Shown: in pieces, positions 42,621 to 52,711 of the stretch | Layout of the letters: every line of letters begins with the position of its first letter | Numbering within the stretch: the stretch's first letter is position 1 | NCBI RefSeq assembly: GCF_011297335.1 | Contig: NZ_JAAOTJ010000012.1 | Coordinates: 1-64,000, forward strand | Origin: Catellatospora methionotrophica | Lineage (GTDB): Bacteria; Actinomycetota; Actinomycetes; Mycobacteriales; Micromonosporaceae | DNA length: 64,000 nt | Direction: 5' to 3' | Program-made: the position numbers and the translations under genes | The notes under the pieces: model-generated | What the model saw: only the letters and a program-made list of their open reading frames with translations | Database searches by the model: none | What the model was told of the DNA's origin: nothing

Positions 42621-43220
42621 TCAGCGGCCCTCGCGTTCCAGTCGTTCCTGCCGCCGGGCGAGCACCGTGCCGAGGCTGACCTCGGTGGTCTGCCTCCGGT
42701 AGTGGTCGCGCGCGTCGGGCCGGAGCAGCTGCAGGCAGCCGAGGATCAGCAGGGCCAGCTCGGCGGCGGTCAGCGCGCTGCGTACGCCGGGATGCCAGGC
42801 CGGGATGAGGCCGAGTTCGGTCAGCGACCACCAGCGTTGCGTACCGTCGGCGGGGGCCGCGTAGTCGGGGTTGACGGTGACGCCGCAGGAGAGCACGAAC
42901 AGCGCCACCGAACCGGCGATCCACACCAGATTGCGGGCCACTGCGTACGGGCGGCGGATGAGCAGGCCCACCACCCCGAAGACGACCACGAGCGCCCCGG
43001 CCACCCGAGCGTTCCACCACAGCCCCAACTCGATGGTGTCCACCACCAGTCGCGGATCGGCGACCTGCGCCGCGATGGGGGAGGCCAGGAAGCCGGGCGC
43101 CTCGTCAGCCAGCCGGGCCAGGCCGATCACCGTGACGATGACGTCGACCAGGGCCACCGTCGCCAGGGCGACCAGCAGGTACGAGGAGAGCCAGACGGGT
43201 CTGGGCAGAGGTTGCGCCAT
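42621..43220 (-). CDS. Four-helix membrane protein, unknown function
   Basis: 199 aa with four predicted membrane segments (about 11-35, 70-88, 95-112, 146-165) and a charged, Arg-rich C-terminal tail (RRQTTEVSLGTVLARRQERLE). Conserved-looking periplasmic loop ADPRLVVDTIELGLWWNARV. No known domain that I recognise. Convergent with the AfsR-type gene. Confidence 0.65.
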   Translation of the reverse strand: MAQPLPRPVWLSSYLLVALATVALVDVIVTVIGLARLADEAPGFLASPIAAQVADPRLVVDTIELGLWWNARVAGALVVVFGVVGLLIRRPYAVARNLVWIAGSVALFVLSCGVTVNPDYAAPADGTQRWWSLTELGLIPAWHPGVRSALTAAELALLILGCLQLLRPDARDHYRRQTTEVSLGTVLARRQERLEREGR

Positions 43221-43344
43221 GGAGGTGCCTTCGCGTCGACGGGTGGCTGTGGACGCTAGCCACCCGTACGACGCTCAGCAACCGGATTCGGCGGCACCCC
43301 GTCAGGCCGCCGGCCCCGCCCGCCCCGGCGGCGGCGTCCGGTCG

Positions 43345-44259
43345 TCAGTCGGGCAGGCGGACCAGGCAGTACTCGGTGTTCGGCGTCGGCGGCGTGCTGA
43401 ACCGGGCGTTGACCGCGTACAGGTGGCCGCCGAACGGTGCGATCGTCGAGGGGCAGTCGAGGTCGGCGTCACCGATCCGCGCCACCGGCGTCGCCCGCGA
43501 CAGGTCGTGGCTCAGCCGGAACTTCGACACGCTGTCGCCACCGGGCCGTACGACGTAGAGCGTGTTGCCGCGCAGCAGCAGGCCGTCCGCACCCGCCACG
43601 GACGCGCGGCCGGTGTCGATCCGCTTGGCGGCGCGGGTCACCGGGTCGAACGCGTACAGGCGTCCGGCGGCGGCCTGCGCGATGATCAGGCAGCCGTTCC
43701 ACGCCACGGCGACGCCCTTGTTGCACGCGCCGGCGTCACCGAGGCCACGCGGCAGGGCCAGGGTCCGCACGCCCTCGGAGCCGGGCAGTTGGCCGTGGCG
43801 GCCGAGGCCGACGCAGTACACCTTGCCCTGGTCGGCGTCGGTGAAGAAGACCTTCCCGGAGGTGGCGGCGACCCCGTGGACGTTGCCGCCGAGCGGATAC
43901 ATGGCCAGGCAGGTGCCCGACTCGTCGTAGACCGCGGCGCCGCCCATCGTGCCGCAGCCGGCCCAGATCCGGCAGGACGTGTCGAACGCCAGCCCGGTCG
44001 CCTGGCCGCCGGAACTGCCCGCGACCAGCGGCATGCCGCCACCGGTACGCAGGTCGACGCAGTGGATCGCGCCGTCGCCCAGTGAGCTGACGTATGCCTT
44101 CGTGCCGCTGCCGCGGGTGATGCCCTGGGGGCAGAACCCGTCCGGGAGGCCGATGACGGCCGGCGGGCGGGACGGGCGGTGGGCCTGTGCCGCCGATGCG
44201 CCGACGACGGCTCCGACGGGTGCGGCCAGTGCCGCGGCCAGCAGTGTGCGCCTGTGCAT
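43345..44259 (-). CDS. Secreted SMP-30/gluconolactonase-like beta-propeller
   Basis: 304 aa. Signal peptide with an RR pair (MHRRTLLAAALAAPVG, probably Tat or Sec, ends near 27). The mature part carries repeated strands of a six-bladed propeller: LPDGFCPQGITRGSGTKAYVSSLGDGAIHCVD, GQATGLAFDTSCRIWAG, NVHGVAATSGKVFFTDAD. Family members are lactonases or binding proteins; no catalytic role can be confirmed. Single gene. Confidence 0.75.
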   Translation of the reverse strand: MHRRTLLAAALAAPVGAVVGASAAQAHRPSRPPAVIGLPDGFCPQGITRGSGTKAYVSSLGDGAIHCVDLRTGGGMPLVAGSSGGQATGLAFDTSCRIWAGCGTMGGAAVYDESGTCLAMYPLGGNVHGVAATSGKVFFTDADQGKVYCVGLGRHGQLPGSEGVRTLALPRGLGDAGACNKGVAVAWNGCLIIAQAAAGRLYAFDPVTRAAKRIDTGRASVAGADGLLLRGNTLYVVRPGGDSVSKFRLSHDLSRATPVARIGDADLDCPSTIAPFGGHLYAVNARFSTPPTPNTEYCLVRLPD

Positions 44260-44398
44260 GGGAACTCCATCACTCGGGGGTGGGATGTGTCCCATTGGTA
44301 GCGTGTGCGGCGCGGCTGAAGTTGTTCCAGAATGCCCGTCCCGCGTCCGGGCTGGTCGGCACGTCGTGTCCACAGCCGACTGAGCTGTTTCGAAGAAG

Positions 44399-44429
44399 CC
44401 CGGTGGCGCCGCCCGAGGACGCCACCGGG
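44399..44429 (-). terminator. Hairpin at 3' end of MetE-like gene
   Basis: 10-bp stem CCCGGTGGCG / CGCCACCGGG with an 11-nt loop, just past the stop at 44437 on the minus strand. Confidence 0.65.
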
Positions 44430-44436
44430 CCCCTCA

Positions 44437-45498
44437 TCAGACGCCCAGCGCCGCGGCGGCCAGCGCCGTCCCCTCCAGCCGAGCACGGACCTTGGCGAAG
44501 GCCGTCTCGCGCGACGTCGACGTGTCGTCGCCGAAGGGCGCGAAACCGCAGTCGTCGGTGGTGCCCAGCCGCTCGGTGCCCAGGTGCTCGGCGGCCCGCA
44601 GGACCCGGTCGCGGACCTGCTGCGCGGTCTCGACCACCGGGTGGATCGGGTCGGTCACGCCGACGAAGATCTGCTGGCCGTCGCGGGCGTGCTCACCGAC
44701 GATCCGCAGCACCCGGTCGGGGTCGGCCTCGCTGGCGAGCTGCAGGAAGAACGCGCCCGCGTCCAGGGCGAACAGCCGCGGCAGCAGCAGCGCGTAGTCG
44801 ACGTCGGCGCTGTGCGTGGAGTCCTGGTCGCCGCCGGGGCAGGTGTGCACGCCGATCCGGGCCCGCTCGGCGTCGTCGAACCGGGCCAGCACCCGGTTGT
44901 TGAGGTCGATGAACGAGTCGAGCACGCCGCCGGACGGGTCCAGCTTCAGGGCCAGCCGCCCCTCGGTGAAGTCGATCTGGACCCGGTGCGCCCCGCCGTC
45001 CAGCGCGCTGCGGATGTCGGCTTCGGCCTCGTCGACCAGGTCGGCGAGGAAACTGTCCCGGTCGTAGCCGTCGATGCCGTCCTGCGGGTAGAGCAGGCTC
45101 AGCGCCGAGGCGGCGATGACCGCCTGCTTGACCGGGACGGTGGCGTGCCGTTGCGCCGCCGTGAGGTAGGAGCCGGACCGGACGCCGTAGCGGAACGGCG
45201 CGGCGGTGAGGCGGGGCAGCTGGCGGGTGTGCCCGTCGGCGAAGGGGATGACCGCGCCGTCGGGGTCCAGTGCCAGGCCTGCCAGGGGGTAGGTGGCGAA
45301 GCTGGGTTTGCTCTGCTCGCCGTCGGTGACGACGGGCGATCCGAGTTCCTCCAGCCGCTTGACGGTGTCGCGGACGGCCGCGTCGTGCAGGTCCTGGAGT
45401 GCTTCCGACGAGATCCGGCCTGCGGCGTGCCCGGCCGCGGCGGCCTGCAGCTCGGCGGAGCGGGGGATGCTGCCGATGGGTTCGGTGGGGATGCTCAT
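44437..45498 (-). CDS. MetE-like cobalamin-independent methyltransferase, C-terminal type
   Basis: 353 aa, corresponding to the C-terminal catalytic half of MetE. Zinc ligands look conserved: His and Cys in VHTCPGGD and Cys in TTDDCGFAPF. Substrate-site features TEPIGSIPRS at the start and DGEQSKPSF are also present. Such stand-alone proteins include methionine synthases using other donors and coenzyme-M epoxyalkane relatives, so the exact methyl donor and acceptor are open. Start MSIPTEPIGS. Followed by a hairpin. Confidence 0.8.
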   Translation of the reverse strand: MSIPTEPIGSIPRSAELQAAAAGHAAGRISSEALQDLHDAAVRDTVKRLEELGSPVVTDGEQSKPSFATYPLAGLALDPDGAVIPFADGHTRQLPRLTAAPFRYGVRSGSYLTAAQRHATVPVKQAVIAASALSLLYPQDGIDGYDRDSFLADLVDEAEADIRSALDGGAHRVQIDFTEGRLALKLDPSGGVLDSFIDLNNRVLARFDDAERARIGVHTCPGGDQDSTHSADVDYALLLPRLFALDAGAFFLQLASEADPDRVLRIVGEHARDGQQIFVGVTDPIHPVVETAQQVRDRVLRAAEHLGTERLGTTDDCGFAPFGDDTSTSRETAFAKVRARLEGTALAAAALGV

Positions 45499-45654
45499 GC
45501 CGCGAGTCTAATGTGGATTGTCGTGAAGACTGGGGATATGAGATTGTTTGAGATGAATGTTGGGTTACGCGCCGGTGCGGCACGGGGTCGCCTGCCCACA
45601 CAACGAACCGGACCCGGTCGCGTCACGGGCGCGGCGGGTCGGGGTTCGGCAGGG

Positions 45655-48405
45655 TCAGCGGGTGAGCGCGGAGGTGACCTCGGTGCGCGAGGTGACGCCG
45701 AGTTTGCGCAGGATGCTGGAGACGTGCACGGCCGCGGTCTTCGGCGAGATGTAGAGGCGGCGGGCCAGTTCGGCGTTGGTGAGGCCGTCGGCCACCAGCA
45801 CGGCGACCTCGCGTTCGCGGGTGGTCAGCGCGGCGACGCCGGTGACCGTGTGACGGCCGTCGGCGGGAGCAAGGCCGAGCTGCGTACGCAACTGCGCGAG
45901 GTGTTCGACCCGCCAGCCGCCCCAGCGCCGCAGCAGCTCCCCGGCCCGCTCGACGCTGTCGGCGGCTTCGGGATCGCGGCCCAGGGCCAGCAGGCAGCGG
46001 GCGACGCCCAGGTGGGCGGTGCCGCGTACGGACAGGGCGAGCATGGGGGACTCGGCCACCGAGCGGTAGCCGTCCAGGGACGCCGTGCTCTGCCCGCAGA
46101 CCTCGGCGAGCTGCGCCTCGACCAGGGCCCGCCAGTGGTCCCAGACCTGCCCGTCGAGCAGTTCCTCGGCGAGCTGCTTGAGCCGGGGCAGTGGCAGCCC
46201 GGCATGCAGTGCCGCGGACAGCAGGTCGTGGGCCTGCTCGCCGCTGCGCCACGGCTGGCGGCGCAGCCCTTCCAGCACCGGTGCGACCAGGGTCTCGGCG
46301 CGGTCGAGGTCGTCGCGGCGGCAGGCGAGGTGGAAGCCGAGGCAGTCGAGCACCATCGGGTCGACCTTCTCGATCCCGGCGAGGTCGGTCAGCAGGCGCT
46401 GCACCCGGTCGAGCGCGCCGGATTCCAGGCACAGCCCGGCGAGGAACACGGCGTGGTAGTCGGCGCGGCGGCCGGAGTACTGGTAGCCGCGGTCGCGGGA
46501 GCGGCCCTCGTCGAGCGCGCCGATCGCGGCCTGCAGGTCGCCTTCGCGCATGGCCAGGCGGGCGCGGCCCTGGAAGTACGCCGCGACGGCCAGCGACTCG
46601 AACCCGGCCCGCTCGGCGTCGCCGCGCATCCGTTCCAGCAGTTCGGCCTGCTCGGTCAGGGAGGCCGTCTGCGGCATGTTGACCAGCCGGTTCAGTGCCC
46701 GCGCGGCGAGCACCCACTCGCCCAGTTTCTCGGCCTCGTCGACGAGCCCGGACAGGATGGTCCGGCCTTCCTCGGAGCGGTCCGGGTAGCCCGACAGCAC
46801 GGTGCCCTTCTCGACGAGGGCGGCGAGCCGGATCTGCGGCAGGTCGAACTGGGCGGCCAGGGCCAGCGCCCGGTCGGCCCAGTCGAGCGCGGCGTCGTCG
46901 TGGTCGCGCAGCATCGCCGACTGCGCGACGGCGGTCATCGCGCGTGCCTTGTCCGCGCCCGGCGGCAGCTGGGCGATGAGCCGTTCGATCTCGGCGGTGA
47001 CGCGTTCCATCCACGGCTCGTCGTCGGCCTCCCAGGCGAGCCGGATGAGCAGGTAGAGCGCGTCGGCGCGGTCGGTCGGGCCGGTGGACAGGTCGCGCCA
47101 GCGCTGGGCGTATCCGGCGGTGTCGTCGAGCAGCCCGGCCAGCCATGCCGCGCGGGCGGCCGCTGACAGCAGGGTCAGGTCCTCGGGGTCCTCGGCCATG
47201 CCCATCTCGGCCAGCTGCAGTGCCTGGTACGCCGACCCGATGGCCAGGTACAGCACAGCTCCCCGGCGTGCGGCCGAGACCATGTCGGCGTACCGGCCGG
47301 CGGCCTGGGCGTGGTGGGCGATCAGGGCCGGGTCGGCGTCGCCGCCGTCGAGCAGCGCCTCCAGGGCGCTCTCGTGCAGGCGGCGGCGCTGGCGGCCGAG
47401 CATCTGCCCGGTGATGGCCTCGCGCACCAGCGCGTGCCGGAAGCTGAACTCGTCCTCGCCCGCCTCGACCAGCACCCCGCGTACGACCAGGTCGCGCAGG
47501 ACGCCGATGAGCTCGTTCTCGCCCGCGCCGGTGACGGTCGCGAGCAGGTCGAACGGGGCCCGGCGGCCGAGCACCGCGGCGGCTTCGACGACCCGCTGCG
47601 CGTCGGCGTCGAGGCTGGCGACCTGGCGGCGCAGCACCTCGGCCAGGCTCCACGGCAGCGGCTGCTCGACCAGGGAGTCGAGGTCCTCGGGCTGGCACGA
47701 GCCGAGCAGTTCCTCCAGGAAGAACGGGTTGCCGCCGGTGCGGTGGTACAGCGCGGCGGCGGTGCGGTACGACACCGGTTTGCCGGTCACGGTGGCCAGC
47801 AGCGCCGCGGTCTCGGCCTCGGTCAGCCGCTCCAGGCGCAGGTGCGCGACGGCGTGGCGGCGCTCCATGCGCTCCAGCAGCGACGCGAGCGGGTGGCGGC
47901 TGCTGACCTCGTCGGGCCGGTACGTGCCGATGAGCAGGCGGGGGCCGTCGGCATCGGCCAGGCGCTCGAACAGCGCGGCGCTCTCGGAGTCGGCCCAGTG
48001 CAGGTCCTCGAACACGATCACCGACGGATCGCTGCCGACCAGGTCGGCGACGAGGTCGAGGCCGGTGTGCAGGCGCTCGACGGGGCTGCGGCGGGCGTCG
48101 GTCAGCGCGGTGACCTGGTCCGGGTCGACGCGGGTGCCGTCGGTGCCGTCGAGCGCGTCGAGCAGCAGCTCGTACGGCCGGGCCAGGGAGTCGGGTTCGG
48201 CCTGGCCGACGAGGACCACGGCCTGCTCGGGCAGGGTGGGCAGCAGCTCGCGGACGAGCCTGGTCTTGCCGATGCCGGGTTCGCCGCCGACGAACACCAC
48301 CGCCGGGCGGCGTGACGCCACCAGCTGCGTCAGCTGACGCAGCTCGCGGTCCCGCCCGACCATCGTCGAGCTCGCCCCACCTCGCTGACTTCCCACGCGC
48401 GACAC
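45655..48405 (-). CDS. LuxR-family regulator of the LAL (MalT-like) group
   Basis: 916 aa. AAA/STAND ATPase at the N-terminus with P-loop [15 protein letters not shown] (40-54) and Walker [15 protein letters not shown]. The long middle part is helical with TPR-like repeats, and residues 855-916 are a LuxR helix-turn-helix, [48 protein letters not shown] proteins activate secondary metabolism or sugar genes on binding a ligand and ATP. GTG 48405 or ATG 48363 may start it. Confidence 0.9.
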   Translation of the reverse strand: MSRVGSQRGGASSTMVGRDRELRQLTQLVASRRPAVVFVGGEPGIGKTRLVRELLPTLPEQAVVLVGQAEPDSLARPYELLLDALDGTDGTRVDPDQVTALTDARRSPVERLHTGLDLVADLVGSDPSVIVFEDLHWADSESAALFERLADADGPRLLIGTYRPDEVSSRHPLASLLERMERRHAVAHLRLERLTEAETAALLATVTGKPVSYRTAAALYHRTGGNPFFLEELLGSCQPEDLDSLVEQPLPWSLAEVLRRQVASLDADAQRVVEAAAVLGRRAPFDLLATVTGAGENELIGVLRDLVVRGVLVEAGEDEFSFRHALVREAITGQMLGRQRRRLHESALEALLDGGDADPALIAHHAQAAGRYADMVSAARRGAVLYLAIGSAYQALQLAEMGMAEDPEDLTLLSAAARAAWLAGLLDDTAGYAQRWRDLSTGPTDRADALYLLIRLAWEADDEPWMERVTAEIERLIAQLPPGADKARAMTAVAQSAMLRDHDDAALDWADRALALAAQFDLPQIRLAALVEKGTVLSGYPDRSEEGRTILSGLVDEAEKLGEWVLAARALNRLVNMPQTASLTEQAELLERMRGDAERAGFESLAVAAYFQGRARLAMREGDLQAAIGALDEGRSRDRGYQYSGRRADYHAVFLAGLCLESGALDRVQRLLTDLAGIEKVDPMVLDCLGFHLACRRDDLDRAETLVAPVLEGLRRQPWRSGEQAHDLLSAALHAGLPLPRLKQLAEELLDGQVWDHWRALVEAQLAEVCGQSTASLDGYRSVAESPMLALSVRGTAHLGVARCLLALGRDPEAADSVERAGELLRRWGGWRVEHLAQLRTQLGLAPADGRHTVTGVAALTTREREVAVLVADGLTNAELARRLYISPKTAAVHVSSILRKLGVTSRTEVTSALTR

Positions 48406-48668
48406 ACTACCGGCGCAGACGGACAGGCCCGCGGGCCTTTTCGGGCTCCCGGACCTGTGTGCTCGCTCTCATCGGCCACACGCTGACAGGCGGCCGACGA
48501 GGCCGCGACAGGGCGGCTTCGTCCATGACGTCTCGTGTCGCATCGGCGGCGGTAAATAGCCCCTTCTCGCGCCCGGGACATCGGAGTATCGCTTTCGGAG
48601 GGTGCGGGAAACGGGCTTTCCCATGGCTAGTGACCTGGGTCACCTGTTGCCTTCCCTGATATTGCAGG

Positions 48669-48687
48669 AACGGTAAGCCTTACCTAA
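48669..48687. promoter_or_regulatory. Iron box (DmdR/IdeR-type operator)
   Basis: On the minus strand it reads TTAGGTAAGGCTTACCGTT, 14 of 19 positions matching the DmdR/IdeR consensus TTAGGTTAGGCTAACCTAA. It lies 39 bp before the siderophore-binding lipoprotein gene, so iron repression of that operon is expected. The rest of 48406-48725 holds no recognisable gene. Confidence 0.7.
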
Positions 48688-48725
48688 GTTTAGGCAGCCC
48701 TTCCTCAGTCAGAACGGATTCCCCC

Positions 48726-49730
48726 ATGCGCATCTGGCGCCCGATCGTCGCCGCGGCGGTGCTGAGCCTGACGCTCGCCGCCTGTGGCTCGACCGACACC
48801 CCGGCCGCGACCCCCACCTCGGCCGGCCCCTGGCAGTTCACCAACGGCAACGGCGAGGTCGTCAAGGCCGACAAGACCCCGACCCGCATCATCGCCCACG
48901 CCGGTGAGGCCGCCGCGCTGATGTCCTTCGGCATCAAGCCCGTCGGCGTCTACGCCGACGAGTCGGTCAAGACCGACCCCAACCTCAAGGACCTCGACCT
49001 CACCGGTATCGAGATCCTCGGCGAGGAGTGGGGCAAGATCGACGTCGAGAAGGCCGCCTCGCTGCGCCCCGACCTGATCGTCGGCGACTGGTGGCCCGCC
49101 GAGAAGGCCCACAGCGGCCTCGAAGAGGGCGTCGACGAGAAGAGCAAGAAGCTCAAGGAGCTGGCCCCGGTCGTCGGCGTGTCCCAGGGCAAGTCGATCG
49201 TCGACCTCGCCGAGGGCTACGAGAAGCTGGCCGTGAGCCTCGGCGCCAAGGTGGACGCCCCCGAGATCGCCGCGTCGAAGAAGAAGTTCAGCGACGCCGT
49301 CGAGGCGTTCAAGACCGCCGTCGCGAGCAAGCCGAACCTGACCGTGCTGGCCATGTCCCCGGCCGACGACAAGGTCTACGTCGCCAACCCGGAGTACGCC
49401 CCGGAGCTGCTGGACTTCCAGAAGTGGGGTTTGAAGGTCGTCAACCCCGACAAGCCCGACCCCGGTTTCCCGTACTGGGAGAACCTGAGCTGGGAGAACG
49501 CCGACAAGTACCAGCCCGACCTGATCCTGTGGGACGGCCGCTCCTACACTGCCACCGCCAACGCCGAGTGGGGCAAGAAGCAGCCGACGTGGTTCGCCAT
49601 CAAGGCCGCCAAGGCCGGCGCCGTCGCCTCCTGGCCCGCGTACTGGCTGCACACCTACGGCCACTTCGCCGCCGAGCTGGACAAGCTCACCACGGCGATC
49701 AAGGCCGCGGGCGAGAACGTCGGCAGCTGA
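48726..49730 (+). CDS. Iron-siderophore-binding lipoprotein
   Basis: 334 aa. Lipobox LTLAAC with lipid Cys20. FecB/FepB-like class III binding protein: TPTRIIAHAGEAAALMSFGIKPVGVY and ASLRPDLIVGDWWP. It should deliver a ferric siderophore to the membrane importer encoded just downstream. First gene of a four-gene operon; iron box 39 bp upstream. Codon use is Lys-rich compared with neighbours, as expected for an abundant surface lipoprotein. Confidence 0.9.
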   Translation: MRIWRPIVAAAVLSLTLAACGSTDTPAATPTSAGPWQFTNGNGEVVKADKTPTRIIAHAGEAAALMSFGIKPVGVYADESVKTDPNLKDLDLTGIEILGEEWGKIDVEKAASLRPDLIVGDWWPAEKAHSGLEEGVDEKSKKLKELAPVVGVSQGKSIVDLAEGYEKLAVSLGAKVDAPEIAASKKKFSDAVEAFKTAVASKPNLTVLAMSPADDKVYVANPEYAPELLDFQKWGLKVVNPDKPDPGFPYWENLSWENADKYQPDLILWDGRSYTATANAEWGKKQPTWFAIKAAKAGAVASWPAYWLHTYGHFAAELDKLTTAIKAAGENVGS

Positions 49731-49740
49731 TCCACCGCAC

Positions 49741-50769
49741 ATGAGCAGCTCAACAGTACGAGCGCGGCGAGCTCTGGCCCTCGGGCCCGGGCTCGCCGCG
49801 CTCGGCGCGATCCTCGCCCTGGTCGCCTTCGCCAGCATCACCCTCGGCTCGCGTGACATCGGCCTGTCCGATGTGCTGCGCGCCCTGTTCGGGCTCGACG
49901 GCGACGGCTCCATCGAGCACACCGTCACCGTCGACATGCGCGTGCCGCGCACCCTGCTGGGCATCGGAGTCGGCGCGGGACTGGGCGTGGCCGGGGCGGT
50001 CCTGCAGGGCGTCACCCGTAACCCGCTCGCCGACACCGGCATCATGGGCGTCAACTCCGGCGCGGCCGCCTTCGTGGTCCTGGCCATCACCGTGCTCGGC
50101 GTACGCGGCGTCGGCGTCTACATCTGGTTCGCGTTCGCCGGGGCGATCCTGGCGACCCTGCTGGTGTACGCCATCGCCTCACTGGGCCGCGAAGGCGCGA
50201 CGCCGGTCAAGCTCGCGCTGGCCGGGGCGGCCGTGACGGCGGGCATGGGCTCGCTGACCACCGGCATCGTCATGACCAACGTGGACGCCCTCAACGAGCT
50301 GCGGTTCTGGCAGGTCGGGTCACTCGCCGGACGGTACGCCCCGATCCTGTCCGGGGTAGCGCCGTTCCTGATCGTCGGCCTGGTCGCCTCGCTGGCCTGC
50401 GGGCGGGCGCTCAACGGCCTGGCCCTGGGCGAGGACACCGCGCGCGGCCTGGGTCAGCGCGTCGGCCTGACCCGTGCCGCCGCGTTCGCGATCGTCGCCG
50501 TGCTCGCCGGAGCCGCGACCGCCGCCTGCGGGCCCATCGTCTTCGTCGGCCTGATCGTGCCGCACCTGGCCCGGTTCATCTGCGGACCCGACTACCGCTG
50601 GATCCTGCCGTACTCGATGCTGCTGTCGCCGATCGTGCTGCTGCTCGCCGACATCGTCGGCCGGGTCGTCGCCCGCCCCGGCGAGCTGCAGGTCGGTGTC
50701 GTGCTCGGCGTGCTGGGCGCGCCCGTGTTCATCGGCATCGTCCGCTACGGCAGGTTGTCGGAGGCCTGA
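49741..50769 (+). CDS. FecCD-family siderophore permease, first subunit
   Basis: 342 aa, nine or ten membrane segments. FecCD features RVPRTLLGIGVGAGLGVAGAVLQGVTRNPLADTGIMGVNSGAA near the N-terminus and GPIVFVGLIVPHLARFICGPDYRWILPYS in the coupling region. It forms half of the importer channel. 10 bp after the lipoprotein gene and one base before the next permease. Confidence 0.92.
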   Translation: MSSSTVRARRALALGPGLAALGAILALVAFASITLGSRDIGLSDVLRALFGLDGDGSIEHTVTVDMRVPRTLLGIGVGAGLGVAGAVLQGVTRNPLADTGIMGVNSGAAAFVVLAITVLGVRGVGVYIWFAFAGAILATLLVYAIASLGREGATPVKLALAGAAVTAGMGSLTTGIVMTNVDALNELRFWQVGSLAGRYAPILSGVAPFLIVGLVASLACGRALNGLALGEDTARGLGQRVGLTRAAAFAIVAVLAGAATAACGPIVFVGLIVPHLARFICGPDYRWILPYSMLLSPIVLLLADIVGRVVARPGELQVGVVLGVLGAPVFIGIVRYGRLSEA

Positions 50770-50770
50770 A

Positions 50771-51829
50771 ATGACAGCTACCGCGACCCGCACCAGCCCC
50801 GCCACCGCGGCCACCCTGCGGGCCACCCGCCGCCACCGCGCCGTGCGCGCGTTCACCGCGACGACCGGCCTCGCCGCCGCCGTGGCCGCGCTGTTCGTGC
50901 TCACCATGATGGTCGGCAGCTTCCGCCTCACCGCCACCGAGGTCGTCACGTCAGTGCTGCACCTGGCCGACAACCCCAGCGTCGACTTCGTGGTACGCGG
51001 CCTGCGCCTGCCGACCGCCCTGTCGGCGCTGACCGTCGGCCTGGCCCTCGGTGCGTCCGGCACCGTGTTCCAGCAGCTGCTGCGCAACCCGCTCGCGTCA
51101 CCGGACTTCGTCGGCATCACCTCCGGCGCGAGCCTGGCCGCCGTCAGCGGCATCGTGCTGTTCCAGGTCGGCGGCCTGGCCGTCTGCCTGCTGGCCCTGG
51201 GCGGAGCGATCTGCGCGGCCCTGGTCATGTACGTGCTGGCCTGGCGCGACGGCGTCAGCGGCTACCGGTTCATCCTCATCGGCATCGGCGTCGCCGTGTT
51301 CTTCGAAGGCCTCACCGGCTACATGCTGATCAAGGCCGAGCTGTTCGAGGCGCGGCAGGCGATGCACTGGCTGACCGGCTCGGTCGGCCAGGCCAGCGAC
51401 GACGAGCTGAGACTGCTCGGCGGCGCGCTGGTCGTGCTGCTGCCGCTGGCCGTGCTCCTGTCGCGCAAGCTGCGCGTGCTCGAACTCGGCGACGACACCG
51501 CCCGCGCGCTCGGTTCCCGCGTCGAGCTGATCCGCGCCGCGCTGCTGGCCACGGCCGTGCTGCTCGTCGCGCTCGCGGTCGCGGTCGCCGGGCCGATCGT
51601 GTTCGTCGCGCTGGTCGCCGGGCCGATCGCCAACCGCCTGCTCGGCCCCGCCACCGGCGGCATCGTCGCGGCGTCCCTGGTCGGCGCGATGCTGCTGCTC
51701 ATCGCCGACCTGGTCGCCGTGCACCTGCTGCCGACCCCGCTGCCGACCGGCGTGGTCACCGGCGCGGTCGGCGCACCGTACCTGCTGTGGCTGCTGGCCA
51801 CGACCAACCGGAGAGGAGCAGGCGGATGA
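50771..51829 (+). CDS. FecCD-family siderophore permease, second subunit
   Basis: 352 aa with nine or ten membrane segments. LRLPTALSALTVGLALGASGTVFQQLLRNPLASPDFVGITSGASLA matches the FepG-type partner, and VAGPIVFVALVAGPIANRLLGP is its coupling region (the usual PHxxR is replaced by PIANR). It pairs with the upstream permease and overlaps the ATPase gene by 4 bp. Confidence 0.92.
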   Translation: MTATATRTSPATAATLRATRRHRAVRAFTATTGLAAAVAALFVLTMMVGSFRLTATEVVTSVLHLADNPSVDFVVRGLRLPTALSALTVGLALGASGTVFQQLLRNPLASPDFVGITSGASLAAVSGIVLFQVGGLAVCLLALGGAICAALVMYVLAWRDGVSGYRFILIGIGVAVFFEGLTGYMLIKAELFEARQAMHWLTGSVGQASDDELRLLGGALVVLLPLAVLLSRKLRVLELGDDTARALGSRVELIRAALLATAVLLVALAVAVAGPIVFVALVAGPIANRLLGPATGGIVAASLVGAMLLLIADLVAVHLLPTPLPTGVVTGAVGAPYLLWLLATTNRRGAGG

Positions 51830-52602
51830 GCCGACTGCGCGCCGAAGGCCTCACCCTCGGCTACGACGCCGACCCGATCATCCGCGACCTCGACGTCACC
51901 GTGCTCGACGGCAAGGTCACCGCGATCGTCGGCGCGAACGCCTGCGGCAAGTCCACGCTGCTGCGCGGCCTGGCCCGGCTGCTGCGCTCGCGCGAGGGCA
52001 ACGTCCTGCTCGACGGCAAGGCCATGGCCGACCTGAGCACCCTGCAGGTCGCGAAGGTGCTCGGGCTGCTGCCGCAGAGCCCGCTCGCCCCCGACGGCAT
52101 CACCGTCGCCGACCTGGTCTCCCGTGGCCGCTACCCGCACCAGGGCTGGTTCCGCACCTGGAACGACCGCGACCATGACGCGGTCGCCCGCGCGCTCGAC
52201 GCCACCGGCACCGCGGACCTGGTCGACCGGCCGCTGCGGGCGCTGTCCGGCGGCCAGCGCCAGCGGGTCTGGATCGCGATGGCCCTGGCCCAGGACACCG
52301 ACCTGCTGCTGCTCGACGAGCCGACGACCTACCTGGACATCAACCACCAGGTGGAGCTGCTCCGGCTGCTGCGCGACCTGAACGGCCGCAGCGGCAAGAC
52401 GATCGTCGCGGTGCTGCACGACATCAACCTGGCCAGCCGGTACTGCGACCACATCATCGCGATGTCCGGCGGCGCGATCGTCGCCGAGGGCCCGCCCGGC
52501 GAGGTCATCACGGCCGAGCTGATCGCGAAGGTGTTCGGCCTGGCCTGCGTGATCGTGCCCGATCCGGTGGCGGGCACGCCGATCATCGTCCCGGCCGCGT
52601 AG
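51826..52602 (+). CDS. Siderophore ABC importer ATP-binding protein
   Basis: 258 aa. Walker A GANACGKST (usually GANGCGKST), signature RALSGGQRQRVWIAMALAQ, Walker B LLLLDEPTTYLDINHQ, switch His VAVLHDINLASRYCDH. FepC/FhuC type. Completes a binding protein-two permeases-ATPase set. No siderophore biosynthesis genes are in the window, so it may take up a siderophore made elsewhere in the genome or by other species. Confidence 0.93.
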   Translation: MSRLRAEGLTLGYDADPIIRDLDVTVLDGKVTAIVGANACGKSTLLRGLARLLRSREGNVLLDGKAMADLSTLQVAKVLGLLPQSPLAPDGITVADLVSRGRYPHQGWFRTWNDRDHDAVARALDATGTADLVDRPLRALSGGQRQRVWIAMALAQDTDLLLLDEPTTYLDINHQVELLRLLRDLNGRSGKTIVAVLHDINLASRYCDHIIAMSGGAIVAEGPPGEVITAELIAKVFGLACVIVPDPVAGTPIIVPAA

Positions 52603-52711
52603 GCACCGTGCGGGCCGCCCGCGACGGGGGGCCGACCCACCCGGTGCCGTGACGTGGCGCACGATCGACCGCGGCGAGGTGTGCCCGGCCCGGCCCCGGG
52701 TAGGGTGGATC

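Noticed and set aside
46085-48337. Long plus-strand open frames over the LAL regulator
   Set aside because: Antisense to a complete LuxR-family gene, with Arg/Ser-rich artefact composition.
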